This document shows positions 1 through 9,131 of a stretch of 25,668 bases of DNA, in pieces (the stretch's first letter is position 1; each line of letters opens with the position of its first letter). Source of the stretch: Utricularia gibba (lineage: Eukaryota; Streptophyta; Magnoliopsida; Lamiales; Lentibulariaceae); assembly GCA_002189035.1 (NCBI GenBank), contig NEEC01000158.1, positions 1-25,668 of the forward strand, given 5' to 3'. The translations under genes were made by a program, and so were the position numbers. The notes beneath the pieces were generated by a model. It ran no database searches, had not been told where the DNA came from, and was given only the letters and a program-made list of their open reading frames with translations.

Positions 1-2325
1 CCTTTTTTCGCCGGGCTAAAACTGACTTTGGGCTCATGCCCGGCGCGACCCCCAGCCCGTGTGCATACGCAGCAGCACCACGAGGCCACATGGGCTTGGT
101 TAATGCCCGCGTGCTCGAGCAGCAGCCACAAGGCCATACGGCCGTGGAAAAAAAGAAAAAACAACCATAAAATACAATAAGCCAAAAATAAAAAATAAAA
201 TTGATAAACCCTTGGTTCGGTTCGGGCCCAATCAAAACCCGTAGGGTTTAACCCGTTCGGGTTGAACAGAAAGACAACCCCATGGGTCATGCAAACTGTA
301 ATACCCAGAATTTCATCGGGTTGGGTCCGAACCTGAATGGATCCAACCCAGGCCCATCTCTAATCATAATCATATGATATAGGTTTATTAAATTATAAAT
401 AATTGAAATACATTATTTATAAACCGTAGGATAACTGTGAAAGCTTCTTTGACTTAATTATTACCATTTGATCCTCAGTTGTACTTTGGATGGAGTGTGT
501 ATTTTTACTTTAGTCAATTTAATTAGCATTCGATCCTTGGTTATGATTCAGATCATATTTGCTATTTTTTTACTTTAAATATTTTTATTATCATTCGATC
601 CTTAAGTATAATGCGGATCGAGCGCGTATTTTTTATTTTAATATTTTTTATTAGCATTCGAACGTTAGGTATGCTGCGGATCGAGCGTATATTTTTCACT
701 CTCATATTTTTATTAGCCTTAGATCCTTAGGTATACTTTGGATCGAGTGCATATTCATTTATTTTAAATCTTAATTAGCGTTCCACCGTTAGGAGCAATT
801 TAGAAGTGTATACATTACAATGCCATGCCACACGGGCGTGGTTTACGCACAACCCACGCCCGTGTGCCCTTGCAATGTAAACACGCTCCACATTGCTCCT
901 AAGGATCGAGCGTTAACACAAGTTTCAAGTAAACCATCTCCACTCGATCCGAATCATGTCTAAAGACCGAAAGCCAATAAAATATTAAAATAAAAAATAT
1001 ACGCTCGATCCGCATCATATCTTAGAATCGAATGCAAATAGAATCGTTCAAATAAAAAATATACACTCGATTGGAATCTTAACCAAGGATCGAATGCTAA
1101 TTAAAATGATTAAAATAAAAATGCACACTCCATCCAAAGTATAACTAAGGGTCGAATGCTAATAAAAATTAAAAACTAAGAAACTTTCACATGTAGTATA
1201 TGCTTTAATAACTAACGTATTTACATTATTATATTTTAATAAACATATATCACATGATTATAAAAATATTTTTTTTGTCATTGTAGAAAGCTCATCACGC
1301 CACGCACACCACCCTGGAGAGGTTTCAACAGCTGTTATGAACTCACAACCCCTTGCTCAGCAGATTCAGTAAAATTCTCTAACACTTGGGCTTCCAACGG
1401 ATCATATCCCATATTCATTCATACGAAATTGTGCAAGAATAATGTGACTTTGAGTTTGAACTAGATAGTAGGACGCTGATCGAAGAATGGCCCATCGAGT
1501 CTCTAAAATTGGCCGTCCTCGCTCAACAAATGTGGGGTGCACGTGACATCCCAATTTCAACAAATGCATCATGATTTTCGTCGAGTGGGCCCATGAGCCC
1601 GTCCGAACCCGGGGCCCGGGCCAAGGGCCCTCGAGAGCGCCCGCCTCAATACGAGGAGGTGTTCCTTCAAAAACCATATACGTCTCGTCACAACCCAACG
1701 TTAATAAATGCATCACTTTTTTTTGGCGCGCTACTGCTGACTTTGGGCCTGAGTTCGGCACGACCTCCGGCTCGATCAGGGTGCCCCACCGAGAGCTCCT
1801 CCTTAAGTATAAAGTGTGTTGTTGAAAAAAACCGTGTGCGGTTCTCGTGACATCCTAACTTCAACAAATGCATCACGATTTTCGTCGAGTCGGACGGGAC
1901 CGGGGGGCCCGGACGAGGCGCAGCGCCCGCTCCCCTCCCCCCCAAAACTAGAAGGTGTTCCATGGAAAACCATTTAGGCGGCTCGTGACAACCCAAAGTT
2001 AATAAATGCATCACTTTCTTTGCCGGGCTACAATGACTTTACGCTCGAGCCTGGTACGACGTATGGGAAGATTCGAGTGCCCCCCGAGAGCGTCTCCACA
2101 AGTATAAAGCGTGTTGTTGAAAAAACCGTGTTGGGTGCACGTGACATCCTAATTTCAACAAATGTGTCACGATTTTCGCCGAGTGGGACCAGAGTGGGCT
2201 CATCAGCCAGACCGAACCCGGGGCCCAAGCCAAGGGCCCCTCGAGAGCGCCCCCCACAAAACTAGATGGTGTTCCACGAAAAAAAATTAGGCGGCTCGTG
2301 ATAACCCAACGCTAAGAAATGCATC
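1..2325. repeat. Array unit 1
   Basis: Foldback 366-1261, hairpin 829-866, R1 from 1531, R2 from 1835, R3 from 2129. This copy is among the most diverged. The GC-rich core of R2 near 1900-1915 is 6 bp shorter than in other units. CG is missing in the ATACGCGTCTCG stretch near 1680. One base is missing near 420, near 810 and near 1230. The T run near 1720 has 8 bases rather than 7. The second A run after the GC-rich lead-in is 6 bases, as in unit 11, against 4-5 elsewhere. Confidence 0.95.
366..1261. mobile_element. Foldback-like element, unit 1
   Basis: Ends ATAATCAT (366) and GATTAT (1261), with the central hairpin at 829-866. Slightly short (896 bp) through single-base losses in both arms. 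Confidence 0.68.
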
Positions 2326-4658
2326 CCTTTTTTCGCCGGGCTAAAACTGACTTTGGGCTCATGCCCGGCGCGACCCCCAGCCCGTGTGCATACGCAGCAG
2401 CACCACGAGGCCACATGGGCTTGGTTAATGCCCGCGTGCTCGAGCAGCAGCCACAAGGCCATACGGCCGTGGAAAAAAAGAAAAACAACCATAAAATACA
2501 ATAAGCCAAAAATAAAAAAATAAAATTGATAAACCCTTGGTTCGGTTCGGGCCCAATCAAAACCCGTAGGGTTTAACCCGTTCGGTTGAACAGAAAGACA
2601 ACCCCATGGGTCATGCAAACTGTAATACCCAGAATTTCATCGGGTTGGGTCCGAACCTGAATGGATCCAACCCAGCCCATCTCTAATCATAATCATATGA
2701 TATAGGTTTATTAAATTATAAATAATTGAAATACATTATTTATTAAACCGTAGGATAACTGTGAAAGCTTCTTTGACTTAATTATTACCATTTGATCCTC
2801 AGTTGTACTTTGGATGGAGTGTGTATTTTTACTTTAGTCAATTTAATTAGCATTCGATCCTTGGTTATGATTCAGATCATATTTGCTATTTTTTTACTTT
2901 AAATATTTTTATTATCATTCGATCCTTAAGTATAATGCGGATCGAGCGCGTATTTTTTATTTTAATATTTTTTATTAGCATTCGAACGTTAGGTATGCTG
3001 CGGATCGAGCGTATATTTTTCACTCTCATATTTTTATTAGCCTTAGATCCTTAGGTATACTTTGGATCGAGTGCATATTCATTTATTTTAAATCTTAATT
3101 AGCGTTCCACCGTTAGGAGCAATTTAGAACGTGTATACATTACAATGCCATGCCACACGGGCGTGGTTTACGCACAACCCACGCCCGTGTGCCCTTGCAA
3201 TGTAAACACGCTCCACATTGCTCCTAAGGATCGAGCGTTAACACAAGTTTCAAGTAAACCATCTCCACTCGATCCGAATCATGTCTAAAGACCGAAAGCC
3301 AATAAAAATATTAAAATAAAAAATATACGCTCGATCCGCATCATATCTTAGAATCGAATGCAAATAGAATCGTTCAAATAAAAATATACACTCGATTGGA
3401 ATCTTAACCAAGGATCGAATGCTAATTAAAATGATTAAAATAAAAATGCACACTCCATCCAAAGTATAACTAAGGGTCGAATGCTAATAAAATTAAAAAC
3501 TAAGAAACTTTCACATGTAGTATATGCTTTAATAACTAACGTATTTACATTATTTATATTTTAATAAACATATATCACATGATTATAAAAATATTTTTTT
3601 GTCATTGTAGAAAGCTCATCACGCCACGCACACCACCCTGGAGAGGTTTCAACAGCTGTTATGAACTCACAACCCCTTGCTCAGCAGATTCAGTAAAATT
3701 CTCTAACACTTGGGCTTCCAACGGATCATATCCCATATTCATTCATACGAAATTGTGCAAGAATAATGTGACTTTGAGTTTGAACTAGATAGTAGGACGC
3801 TGATCGAAGAATGGCCCATCGAGTCTCTAAAATTGGCCGTCCTCGCTCAACAAATGTGGGGTGCACGTGACATCCCAATTTCAACAAATGCATCATGATT
3901 TTCGTCGAGTGGGCCCATGAGCCCGTCCGAACCCGGGGCCCGGGCCAAGGGCCCCTCGAGAGCGCCCGCCTCAATACGAGGAGGTGTTCCTTCAAAAACC
4001 ATATACGCGTCTCGTCACAACCCAACGTTAATAAATGCATCACTTTTTTTGGCGCGCTACTGCTGACTTTGGGCCTGAGTTCGGCACGACCTCCGGCTCG
4101 ATCAGGGTGCCCCACCGAGAGCTCCTCCTTAAGTATAAAGTGTGTTGTTGAAAAAAACCGTGTGCGGTTCTCGTGACATCCTAACTTCAACAAATGCATC
4201 ACGATTTTCGTCGAGTCGGACGGGACCGGGCTCCCGGGGCCCGGACGAGGCGCAGCGCCCGCTCCCCTCCCCCCCAAAACTAGAAGGTGTTCCATGGAAA
4301 ACCATTTAGGCGGCTCGTGACAACCCAAAGTTAATAAATGCATCACTTTCTTTGCCGGGCTACAATGACTTTACGCTCGAGCCTGGTACGACGTATGGGA
4401 AGATTCGAGTGCCCCCCGAGAGCGTCTCCACAAGTATAAAGCGTGTTGTTGAAAAAACCGTGTTGGGTGCACGTGACATCCTAATTTCAACAAATGTGTC
4501 ACGATTTTCGCCGAGTGGGACCAGAGTGGGCTCATCAGCCAGACCGAACCCGGGGCCCAAGCCAAGGGCCCCTCGAGAGCGCCCCCCCACAAAACTAGAT
4601 GGTGTTCCACGAAAAAAAATTAGGCGGCTCGTGATAACCCAACGCTAAGAAATGCATC
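2326..4658. repeat. Array unit 2
   Basis: Foldback 2689-3586, hairpin 3154-3191, R1 3855, R2 4161, R3 4461. It lacks one G in the CGTTCGGGTT arm near 2585 (also lost in unit 10) and one G in CCCAGGCCC near 2676. The T run in the acceptor-like tract near 3595 has 7 bases rather than 8. It carries the ACCGAG form of the R1b variant shared by units 1-4. Confidence 0.95.
2689..3586. mobile_element. Foldback-like element, unit 2
   Basis: 898 bp with the central hairpin at 3154-3191. One A is missing from a right-arm A run near 3382. Confidence 0.68.
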
Positions 4659-6993
4659 CCTTTTTTCGCCGGGCTAAAACTGACTTTGGGCTCATGCCCG
4701 GCGCGACCCCCAGCCCGTGTGCATACGCAGCAGCACCACGAGGCCACATGGGCTTGGTTAATGCCCGCGTGCTCGAGCAGCAGCCACAAGGCCATACGGC
4801 CGTGGAAAAAAAGAAAAACAACCATAAAATACAATAAGCCAAAAATAAAAAATAAAATTGATAAACCCTTGGTTCGGTTCGGGCCCAATCAAAACCCGTA
4901 GGGTTTAACCCGTTCGGGTTGAACAGAAAGACAACCCCATGGGTCATGCAAACTGTAATACCCAGAATTTCATCGGGTTGGGTCCGAACCTGAATGGATC
5001 CAACCCAGGCCCATCTCTAATCATAATCATATGATATAGGTTTATTAAATTATAAATAATTGAAATACATTATTTATTAAACCGTAGGATAACTGTGAAA
5101 GCTTCTTTGACTTAATTATTACCATTTGATCCTCAGTTGTACTTTGGATGGAGTGTGTATTTTTACTTTAGTCAATTTAATTAGCATTCGATCCTTGGTT
5201 ATGATTCAGATCATATTTGCTATTTTTTTACTTTAAATATTTTTATTATCATTCGATCCTTAAGTATAATGCGGATCGAGCGCGTATTTTTTATTTTAAT
5301 ATTTTTTATTAGCATTCGAACGTTAGGTATGCTGCGGATCGAGCGTATATTTTTCACTCTCATATTTTTATTAGCCTTAGATCCTTAGGTATACTTTGGA
5401 TCGAGTGCATATTCATTTATTTTAAATCTTAATTAGCGTTCCACCGTTAGGAGCAATTTAGAACGTGTATACATTACAATGCCATGCCACACGGGCGTGG
5501 TTTACGCACAACCCACGCCCGTGTGCCCTTGCAATGTAAACACGCTCCACATTGCTCCTAAGGATCGAGCGTTAACACAAGTTTCAAGTAAACCATCTCC
5601 ACTCGATCCGAATCATGTCTAAAGACCGAAAGCCAATAAAAATATTAAAATAAAAAATATACGCTCGATCCGCATCATATCTTAGAATCGAATGCAAATA
5701 GAATCGTTCAAATAAAAAATATACACTCGATTGGAATCTTAACCAAGGATCGAATGCTAATTAAAATGATTAAAATAAAAATGCACACTCCATCCAAAGT
5801 ATAACTAAGGGTCGAATGCTAATAAAATTAAAAACTAAGAAACTTTCACATGTAGTATATGCTTTAATAACTAACGTATTTACATTATTTATATTTTAAT
5901 AAACATATATCACATGATTATAAAAATATTTTTTTTGTCATTGTAGAAAGCTCATCACGCCACGCACACCACCCTGGAGAGGTTTCAACAGCTGTTATGA
6001 ACTCACAACCCCTTGCTCAGCAGATTCAGTAAAATTCTCTAACACTTGGGCTTCCAACGGATCATATCCCATATTCATTCATACGAAATTGTGCAAGAAT
6101 AATGTGACTTTGAGTTTGAACTAGATAGTAGGACGCTGATCGAAGAATGGCCCATCGAGTCTCTAAAATTGGCCGTCCTCGCTCAACAAATGTGGGGTGC
6201 ACGTGACATCCCAATTTCAACAAATGCATCATGATTTTCGTCGAGTGGGCCCATGAGCCCGTCCGAACCCGGGGCCCGGGCCAAGGGCCCCTCGAGAGCG
6301 CCCGCCTCAATACGAGGAGGTGTTCCTTCAAAAACCATATACGCGTCTCGTCACAACCCAACGTTAATAAATGCATCACTTTTTTTGGCGCGCTACTGCT
6401 GACTTTGGGCCTGAGTTCGGCACGACCTCCGGCTCGATCAGGGTGCCCCACCGAGAGCTCCTCCTTAAGTATAAAGTGTGTTGTTGAAAAAAACCGTGTG
6501 CGGTTCTCGTGACATCCTAACTTCAACAAATGCATCACGATTTTCGTCGAGTCGGACGGGACCGGGCTCCCGGGGCCCGGACGAGGCGCAGCGCCCGCTC
6601 CCCTCCCCCCCAAAACTAGAAGGTGTTCCATGGAAAACCATTTAGGCGGCTCGTGACAACCCAAAGTTAATAAATGCATCACTTTCTTTGCCGGGCTACA
6701 ATGACTTTACGCTCGAGCCTGGTACGACGTATGGGAAGATTCGAGTGCCCCCCGAGAGCGTCTCCACAAGTATAAAGCGTGTTGTTGAAAAAACCGTGTT
6801 GGGTGCACGTGACATCCTAATTTCAACAAATGTGTCACGATTTTCGCCGAGTGGGACCAGAGTGGGCTCATCAGCCAGACCGAACCCGGGGCCCAAGCCA
6901 AGGGCCCCTCGAGAGCGCCCCCCACAAAACTAGATGGTGTTCCACGAAAAAAAATTAGGCGGCTCGTGATAACCCAACGCTAAGAAATGCATC
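4659..6993. repeat. Array unit 3
   Basis: Foldback 5023-5921, hairpin 5488-5525, R1 6191, R2 6497, R3 6797. This is a consensus-like copy. It differs from unit 4 mainly in having six rather than seven C residues in the R3 run near 6920. It keeps the ACCGAG variant of units 1-4. Confidence 0.96.
5023..5921. mobile_element. Foldback-like element, unit 3
   Basis: 899 bp, consensus length, with the central hairpin at 5488-5525. Confidence 0.68.
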
Positions 6994-7050
6994 CCTTTTT
7001 TCGCCGGGCTAAAACTGACTTTGGGCTCATGCCCGGCGCGACCCCCAGCC

Positions 7051-7140
7051 CGTGTGCATACGCAGCAGCACCACGAGGCCACATGGGCTTGGTTAATGCC
7101 CGCGTGCTCGAGCAGCAGCCACAAGGCCATACGGCCGTGG
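7051..7140. other. GC-rich single-copy stretch after the truncated subrepeat (unit 4)
   Basis: About 90 bases beginning near CGTGTGCATACGCAGCAGC and ending GGCCGTGG. The first part of the unit (6994 to about 7050) is still recognisable as subrepeat R3b, but similarity to R1b and R2b fades at the CGCGACCCCC region. The remainder has no internal copy in the unit. It contains GCAGCAGC and GAGCAGCAGCC short repeats. No function is visible. The short frames open here on both strands occur in every unit. Confidence 0.55.
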
Positions 7141-7198
7141 AAAAAAAGAAAAACAACCATAAAATACAATAAGCCAAAAATAAAAAATAAAATTGATA
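7141..7198. repeat. A-rich tract (unit 4)
   Basis: A run of AAAAAAAGAAAAACAACC followed by AATAAAAAATAAAATTG-type sequence, with almost no G or C. The two opening A runs vary between units: 7 and 6 in units 1 and 11, 7 and 5 in units 2-8, 7 and 4 in unit 9, 6 and 4 in unit 10. This is ordinary homopolymer slippage or sequencing error. The tract marks the switch from GC-rich to AT-rich DNA. A poly(A) tail of an inserted retroposon is possible but not supported by anything else seen. Confidence 0.6.
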
Positions 7199-7354
7199 AA
7201 CCCTTGGTTCGGTTCGGGCCCAATCAAAACCCGTAGGGTTTAACCCGTTCGGGTTGAACAGAAAGACAACCCCATGGGTCATGCAAACTGTAATACCCAG
7301 AATTTCATCGGGTTGGGTCCGAACCTGAATGGATCCAACCCAGGCCCATCTCTA
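7199..7354. repeat. Segment of stacked short inverted repeats ending in a hAT-like CCCATCTCTA (unit 4)
   Basis: Three short inverted repeats are visible: AAACCC-GTA-GGGTTT (7227-7241), AACCCG-TT-CGGGTT (7242-7255), and GGGTTGG with CCAACCC (7310-7316 and 7335-7341). The segment ends in GGCCCATCTCTA, the complement of TAGAGATGGGCC. Termini of the TAGAGATGG type occur in plant hAT-family elements. No matching opposite terminus or 8-bp duplication was found, so at most this is one end of a decayed or chimeric element. Units 2 and 10 lack a G in the second inverted repeat. Confidence 0.35.
7234..7241 (-). promoter_or_regulatory. Single telobox-like motif (unit 4)
   Basis: TAGGGTTT is the complement of AAACCCTA, the plant telobox found in some promoters and matching 1.1 turns of the plant telomere repeat. 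It occurs once at this place per unit and is not tandem, so this is not telomeric DNA. No regulatory role is shown. Confidence 0.3.
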
Positions 7355-7457
7355 ATCATAATCATATGATATAGGTTTATTAAATTATAAATAATTGAAA
7401 TACATTATTTATTAAACCGTAGGATAACTGTGAAAGCTTCTTTGACTTAATTATTAC

Positions 7458-7822
7458 CATTTGATCCTCAGTTGTACTTTGGATGGAGTGTGTATTTTTA
7501 CTTTAGTCAATTTAATTAGCATTCGATCCTTGGTTATGATTCAGATCATATTTGCTATTTTTTTACTTTAAATATTTTTATTATCATTCGATCCTTAAGT
7601 ATAATGCGGATCGAGCGCGTATTTTTTATTTTAATATTTTTTATTAGCATTCGAACGTTAGGTATGCTGCGGATCGAGCGTATATTTTTCACTCTCATAT
7701 TTTTATTAGCCTTAGATCCTTAGGTATACTTTGGATCGAGTGCATATTCATTTATTTTAAATCTTAATTAGCGTTCCACCGTTAGGAGCAATTTAGAACG
7801 TGTATACATTACAATGCCATGC
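7458..7822. repeat. Left-arm tandem monomers of ~62 bp (six copies) in unit 4
   Basis: Monomers start at 7458, 7520, 7585, 7648, 7710 and 7772 (spacings 62, 65, 63, 62, 62). Each opens with a form of CATTCGATCCTT, has GGATCGAGYG or a relative about 20 bases on, continues with a T-rich stretch and ends in ATTAG. The sixth runs into the central hairpin and is the most diverged. The monomers differ from each other far more than the same monomer differs between units, so the 62-bp amplification is older than the 2.33-kb one. Confidence 0.85.
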
Positions 7823-7860
7823 CACACGGGCGTGGTTTACGCACAACCCACGCCCGTGTG
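7823..7860. other. Perfect 13-bp GC-rich stem with 12-nt loop at the foldback centre (unit 4)
   Basis: CACACGGGCGTGG (7823-7835) faces its exact complement CCACGCCCGTGTG (7848-7860) across a 12-base loop. Pairing continues imperfectly outward through ACAATG/CAATGT and into the foldback arms. By inspection the 38 bases are the same in all eleven units, at 829, 3154, 5488, 7823, 10159, 12493, 14826, 17160, 19493, 21821 and 24135. It could extrude as a cruciform in DNA or cap a very long hairpin RNA. No terminator or ribozyme role can be claimed. Confidence 0.85.
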
Positions 7861-8153
7861 CCCTTGCAATGTAAACACGCTCCACATTGCTCCTAAGGAT
7901 CGAGCGTTAACACAAGTTTCAAGTAAACCATCTCCACTCGATCCGAATCATGTCTAAAGACCGAAAGCCAATAAAAATATTAAAATAAAAAATATACGCT
8001 CGATCCGCATCATATCTTAGAATCGAATGCAAATAGAATCGTTCAAATAAAAAATATACACTCGATTGGAATCTTAACCAAGGATCGAATGCTAATTAAA
8101 ATGATTAAAATAAAAATGCACACTCCATCCAAAGTATAACTAAGGGTCGAATG
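7861..8153. repeat. Right-arm tandem monomers of ~62 bp (five copies, inverted) in unit 4
   Basis: On the plus strand the inverted monomers end at 7906, 7967, 8029, 8091 and 8153 (spacings 61, 62, 62, 62). Read on the minus strand, the outer two match left monomers 1 and 2, and the innermost matches left monomer 6. The two between correspond to three left monomers, so one monomer is missing on the right or was duplicated on the left. The arm-length difference (478 against 409 bp) fits one monomer. Confidence 0.8.
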
Positions 8154-8256
8154 CTAATAAAATTAAAAACTAAGAAACTTTCACATGTAGTATATGCTTT
8201 AATAACTAACGTATTTACATTATTTATATTTTAATAAACATATATCACATGATTAT

Positions 8257-8525
8257 AAAAATATTTTTTTTGTCATTGTAGAAAGCTCATCACGCCACGC
8301 ACACCACCCTGGAGAGGTTTCAACAGCTGTTATGAACTCACAACCCCTTGCTCAGCAGATTCAGTAAAATTCTCTAACACTTGGGCTTCCAACGGATCAT
8401 ATCCCATATTCATTCATACGAAATTGTGCAAGAATAATGTGACTTTGAGTTTGAACTAGATAGTAGGACGCTGATCGAAGAATGGCCCATCGAGTCTCTA
8501 AAATTGGCCGTCCTCGCTCAACAAA
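8257..8525 (+). pseudogene. Exon-like single-copy stretch with splice-acceptor-like start (unit 4)
   Basis: The foldback is followed by a T run and GTCATTGTAG (ending 8281), which resembles a polypyrimidine tract with a 3' splice site. The next ~240 bases have more balanced composition than the AT-rich or GC-rich neighbours. Read from 8282 in the frame beginning with the AGA that spans the junction, the stretch is open for about 59 codons to a TAG at 8457-8459. A second plus-strand frame is open from about 8385 past 8525, except for one in-frame TAA at 8433-8435. That frame includes the acidic segment FEFELDSRTLIEEWPIESLK. A frame switch between the two would be needed for one continuous protein, as in a decayed exon. 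I do not recognise the product. Plus-strand orientation is assumed from the acceptor. Chance is a serious alternative. Confidence 0.22.
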
Positions 8526-8534
8526 TGTGGGGTG

Positions 8535-8540
8535 CACGTG
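8535..8540. promoter_or_regulatory. G-box CACGTG in R1a (unit 4)
   Basis: GTGCACGTGAC contains the palindromic CACGTG core bound by plant bHLH and bZIP factors. The same core lies at 9141-9146 in R3a, 606 bp away. R2a has TTCTCGTGAC instead. A six-base match is weak evidence by itself. Confidence 0.2.
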
Positions 8541-8804
8541 ACATCCCAATTTCAACAAATGCATCATGATTTTCGTCGAGTGGGCCCATGAGCCCGTCCG
8601 AACCCGGGGCCCGGGCCAAGGGCCCCTCGAGAGCGCCCGCCTCAATACGAGGAGGTGTTCCTTCAAAAACCATATACGCGTCTCGTCACAACCCAACGTT
8701 AATAAATGCATCACTTTTTTTGGCGCGCTACTGCTGACTTTGGGCCTGAGTTCGGCACGACCTCCGGCTCGATCAGGGTGCCCCACCGAGAGCTCCTCCT
8801 TAAG

Positions 8805-8810
8805 TATAAA
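8805..8810 (+). promoter_or_regulatory. TATAAA-like element in R1b (unit 4)
   Basis: AAGTATAAAGTGTGTTGTTG in R1b has a counterpart in R2b (TATAAA at 9106-9111). R3b is truncated before this point. The motif could serve as a weak Pol II TATA element, but no downstream gene is seen and the match could be chance. Confidence 0.15.
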
Positions 8811-8831
8811 GTGTGTTGTTGAAAAAAACCG

Positions 8832-9131
8832 TGTGCGGTTCTCGTGACATCCTAACTTCAACAAATGCATCACGATTTTCGTCGAGTCGGACGGGACCGG
8901 GCTCCCGGGGCCCGGACGAGGCGCAGCGCCCGCTCCCCTCCCCCCCAAAACTAGAAGGTGTTCCATGGAAAACCATTTAGGCGGCTCGTGACAACCCAAA
9001 GTTAATAAATGCATCACTTTCTTTGCCGGGCTACAATGACTTTACGCTCGAGCCTGGTACGACGTATGGGAAGATTCGAGTGCCCCCCGAGAGCGTCTCC
9101 ACAAGTATAAAGCGTGTTGTTGAAAAAACCG
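8832..9131. repeat. GC-rich subrepeat R2 (300 bp), unit 4
   Basis: The same a-b layout as R1, with CGTGACATCC at 8843 and CGTGACAACCC at 8987. The a half has its own GC-rich core with a seven-C run near 8940 and lacks the CACGTG seen in R1 and R3. R2 is clearly related to R1 and R3 but diverged, whereas the same R2 in different units is almost identical. The 300-bp amplification therefore preceded the 2.33-kb one. Confidence 0.85.

Larger units (their letters stand above)
7358..8256. mobile_element. Foldback-like element in unit 4: ~900 bp with long tandem-structured inverted arms
   Basis: The left arm (7358-7835) and right arm (7848-8256) are imperfect reverse complements. The outer 20 bases match at 18 of 20. 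Further in, GGATCGAGCG-type motifs on the left are mirrored as CGCTCGATCC on the right. Both arms are built from a ~62-bp monomer. The base composition is strongly AT-rich except for the central hairpin. Known foldback transposons have long inverted termini made of tandem subrepeats and often no coding capacity, which is what is seen. No transposase and no target-site duplication next to the ends were found, so 'foldback-like' is a structural label and not a proven transposon family. It could also be a satellite inverted duplication. In each copy it is embedded between GC-rich blocks. Confidence 0.7.
8526..8831. repeat. GC-rich subrepeat R1 (306 bp; half-monomers a and b), unit 4
   Basis: R1 starts at TGTGGGGTGCACGTGACATC. 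Half-monomer a carries CGTGACATCC at 8537 and AAATGCATCATG downstream. Half-monomer b carries the related CGTCACAACCC at 8684 and AAATGCATCAC. Both halves end in a GTGTT...AAAAACC stretch before the next CTCGTGAC. The a half holds a block of nested GC palindromes (CCCGGGG, GGGCCC, CTCGAG). R1b is the most variable part of the unit between copies. Half lengths of 147 and 159 bp are close to a nucleosome core. Confidence 0.85.

Noticed and set aside
3579-3788. 69-codon plus-strand frame in unit 2 as a gene
   Set aside because: Its upstream start exists only because unit 2 has one T fewer in the T run. In other units the frame has no such start. It is kept only as part of the exon-like stretch.
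3726-4346. 206-codon minus-strand open frame (also in units 3 and 4) as a protein-coding gene
   Set aside because: It lies entirely over the exon-like stretch and subrepeats, is only a chain of half-monomer translations, and is broken by non-triplet indels in units 5-11. No domain is recognisable.
7227-7255. Interstitial telomere repeat
   Set aside because: Only one TAGGGTTT is present per unit, within short inverted repeats. There is no tandem run.
7823-7860. Rho-independent terminator
   Set aside because: The stem is not followed by a T run, sits at the centre of a long palindrome, and no bacterial gene is nearby.
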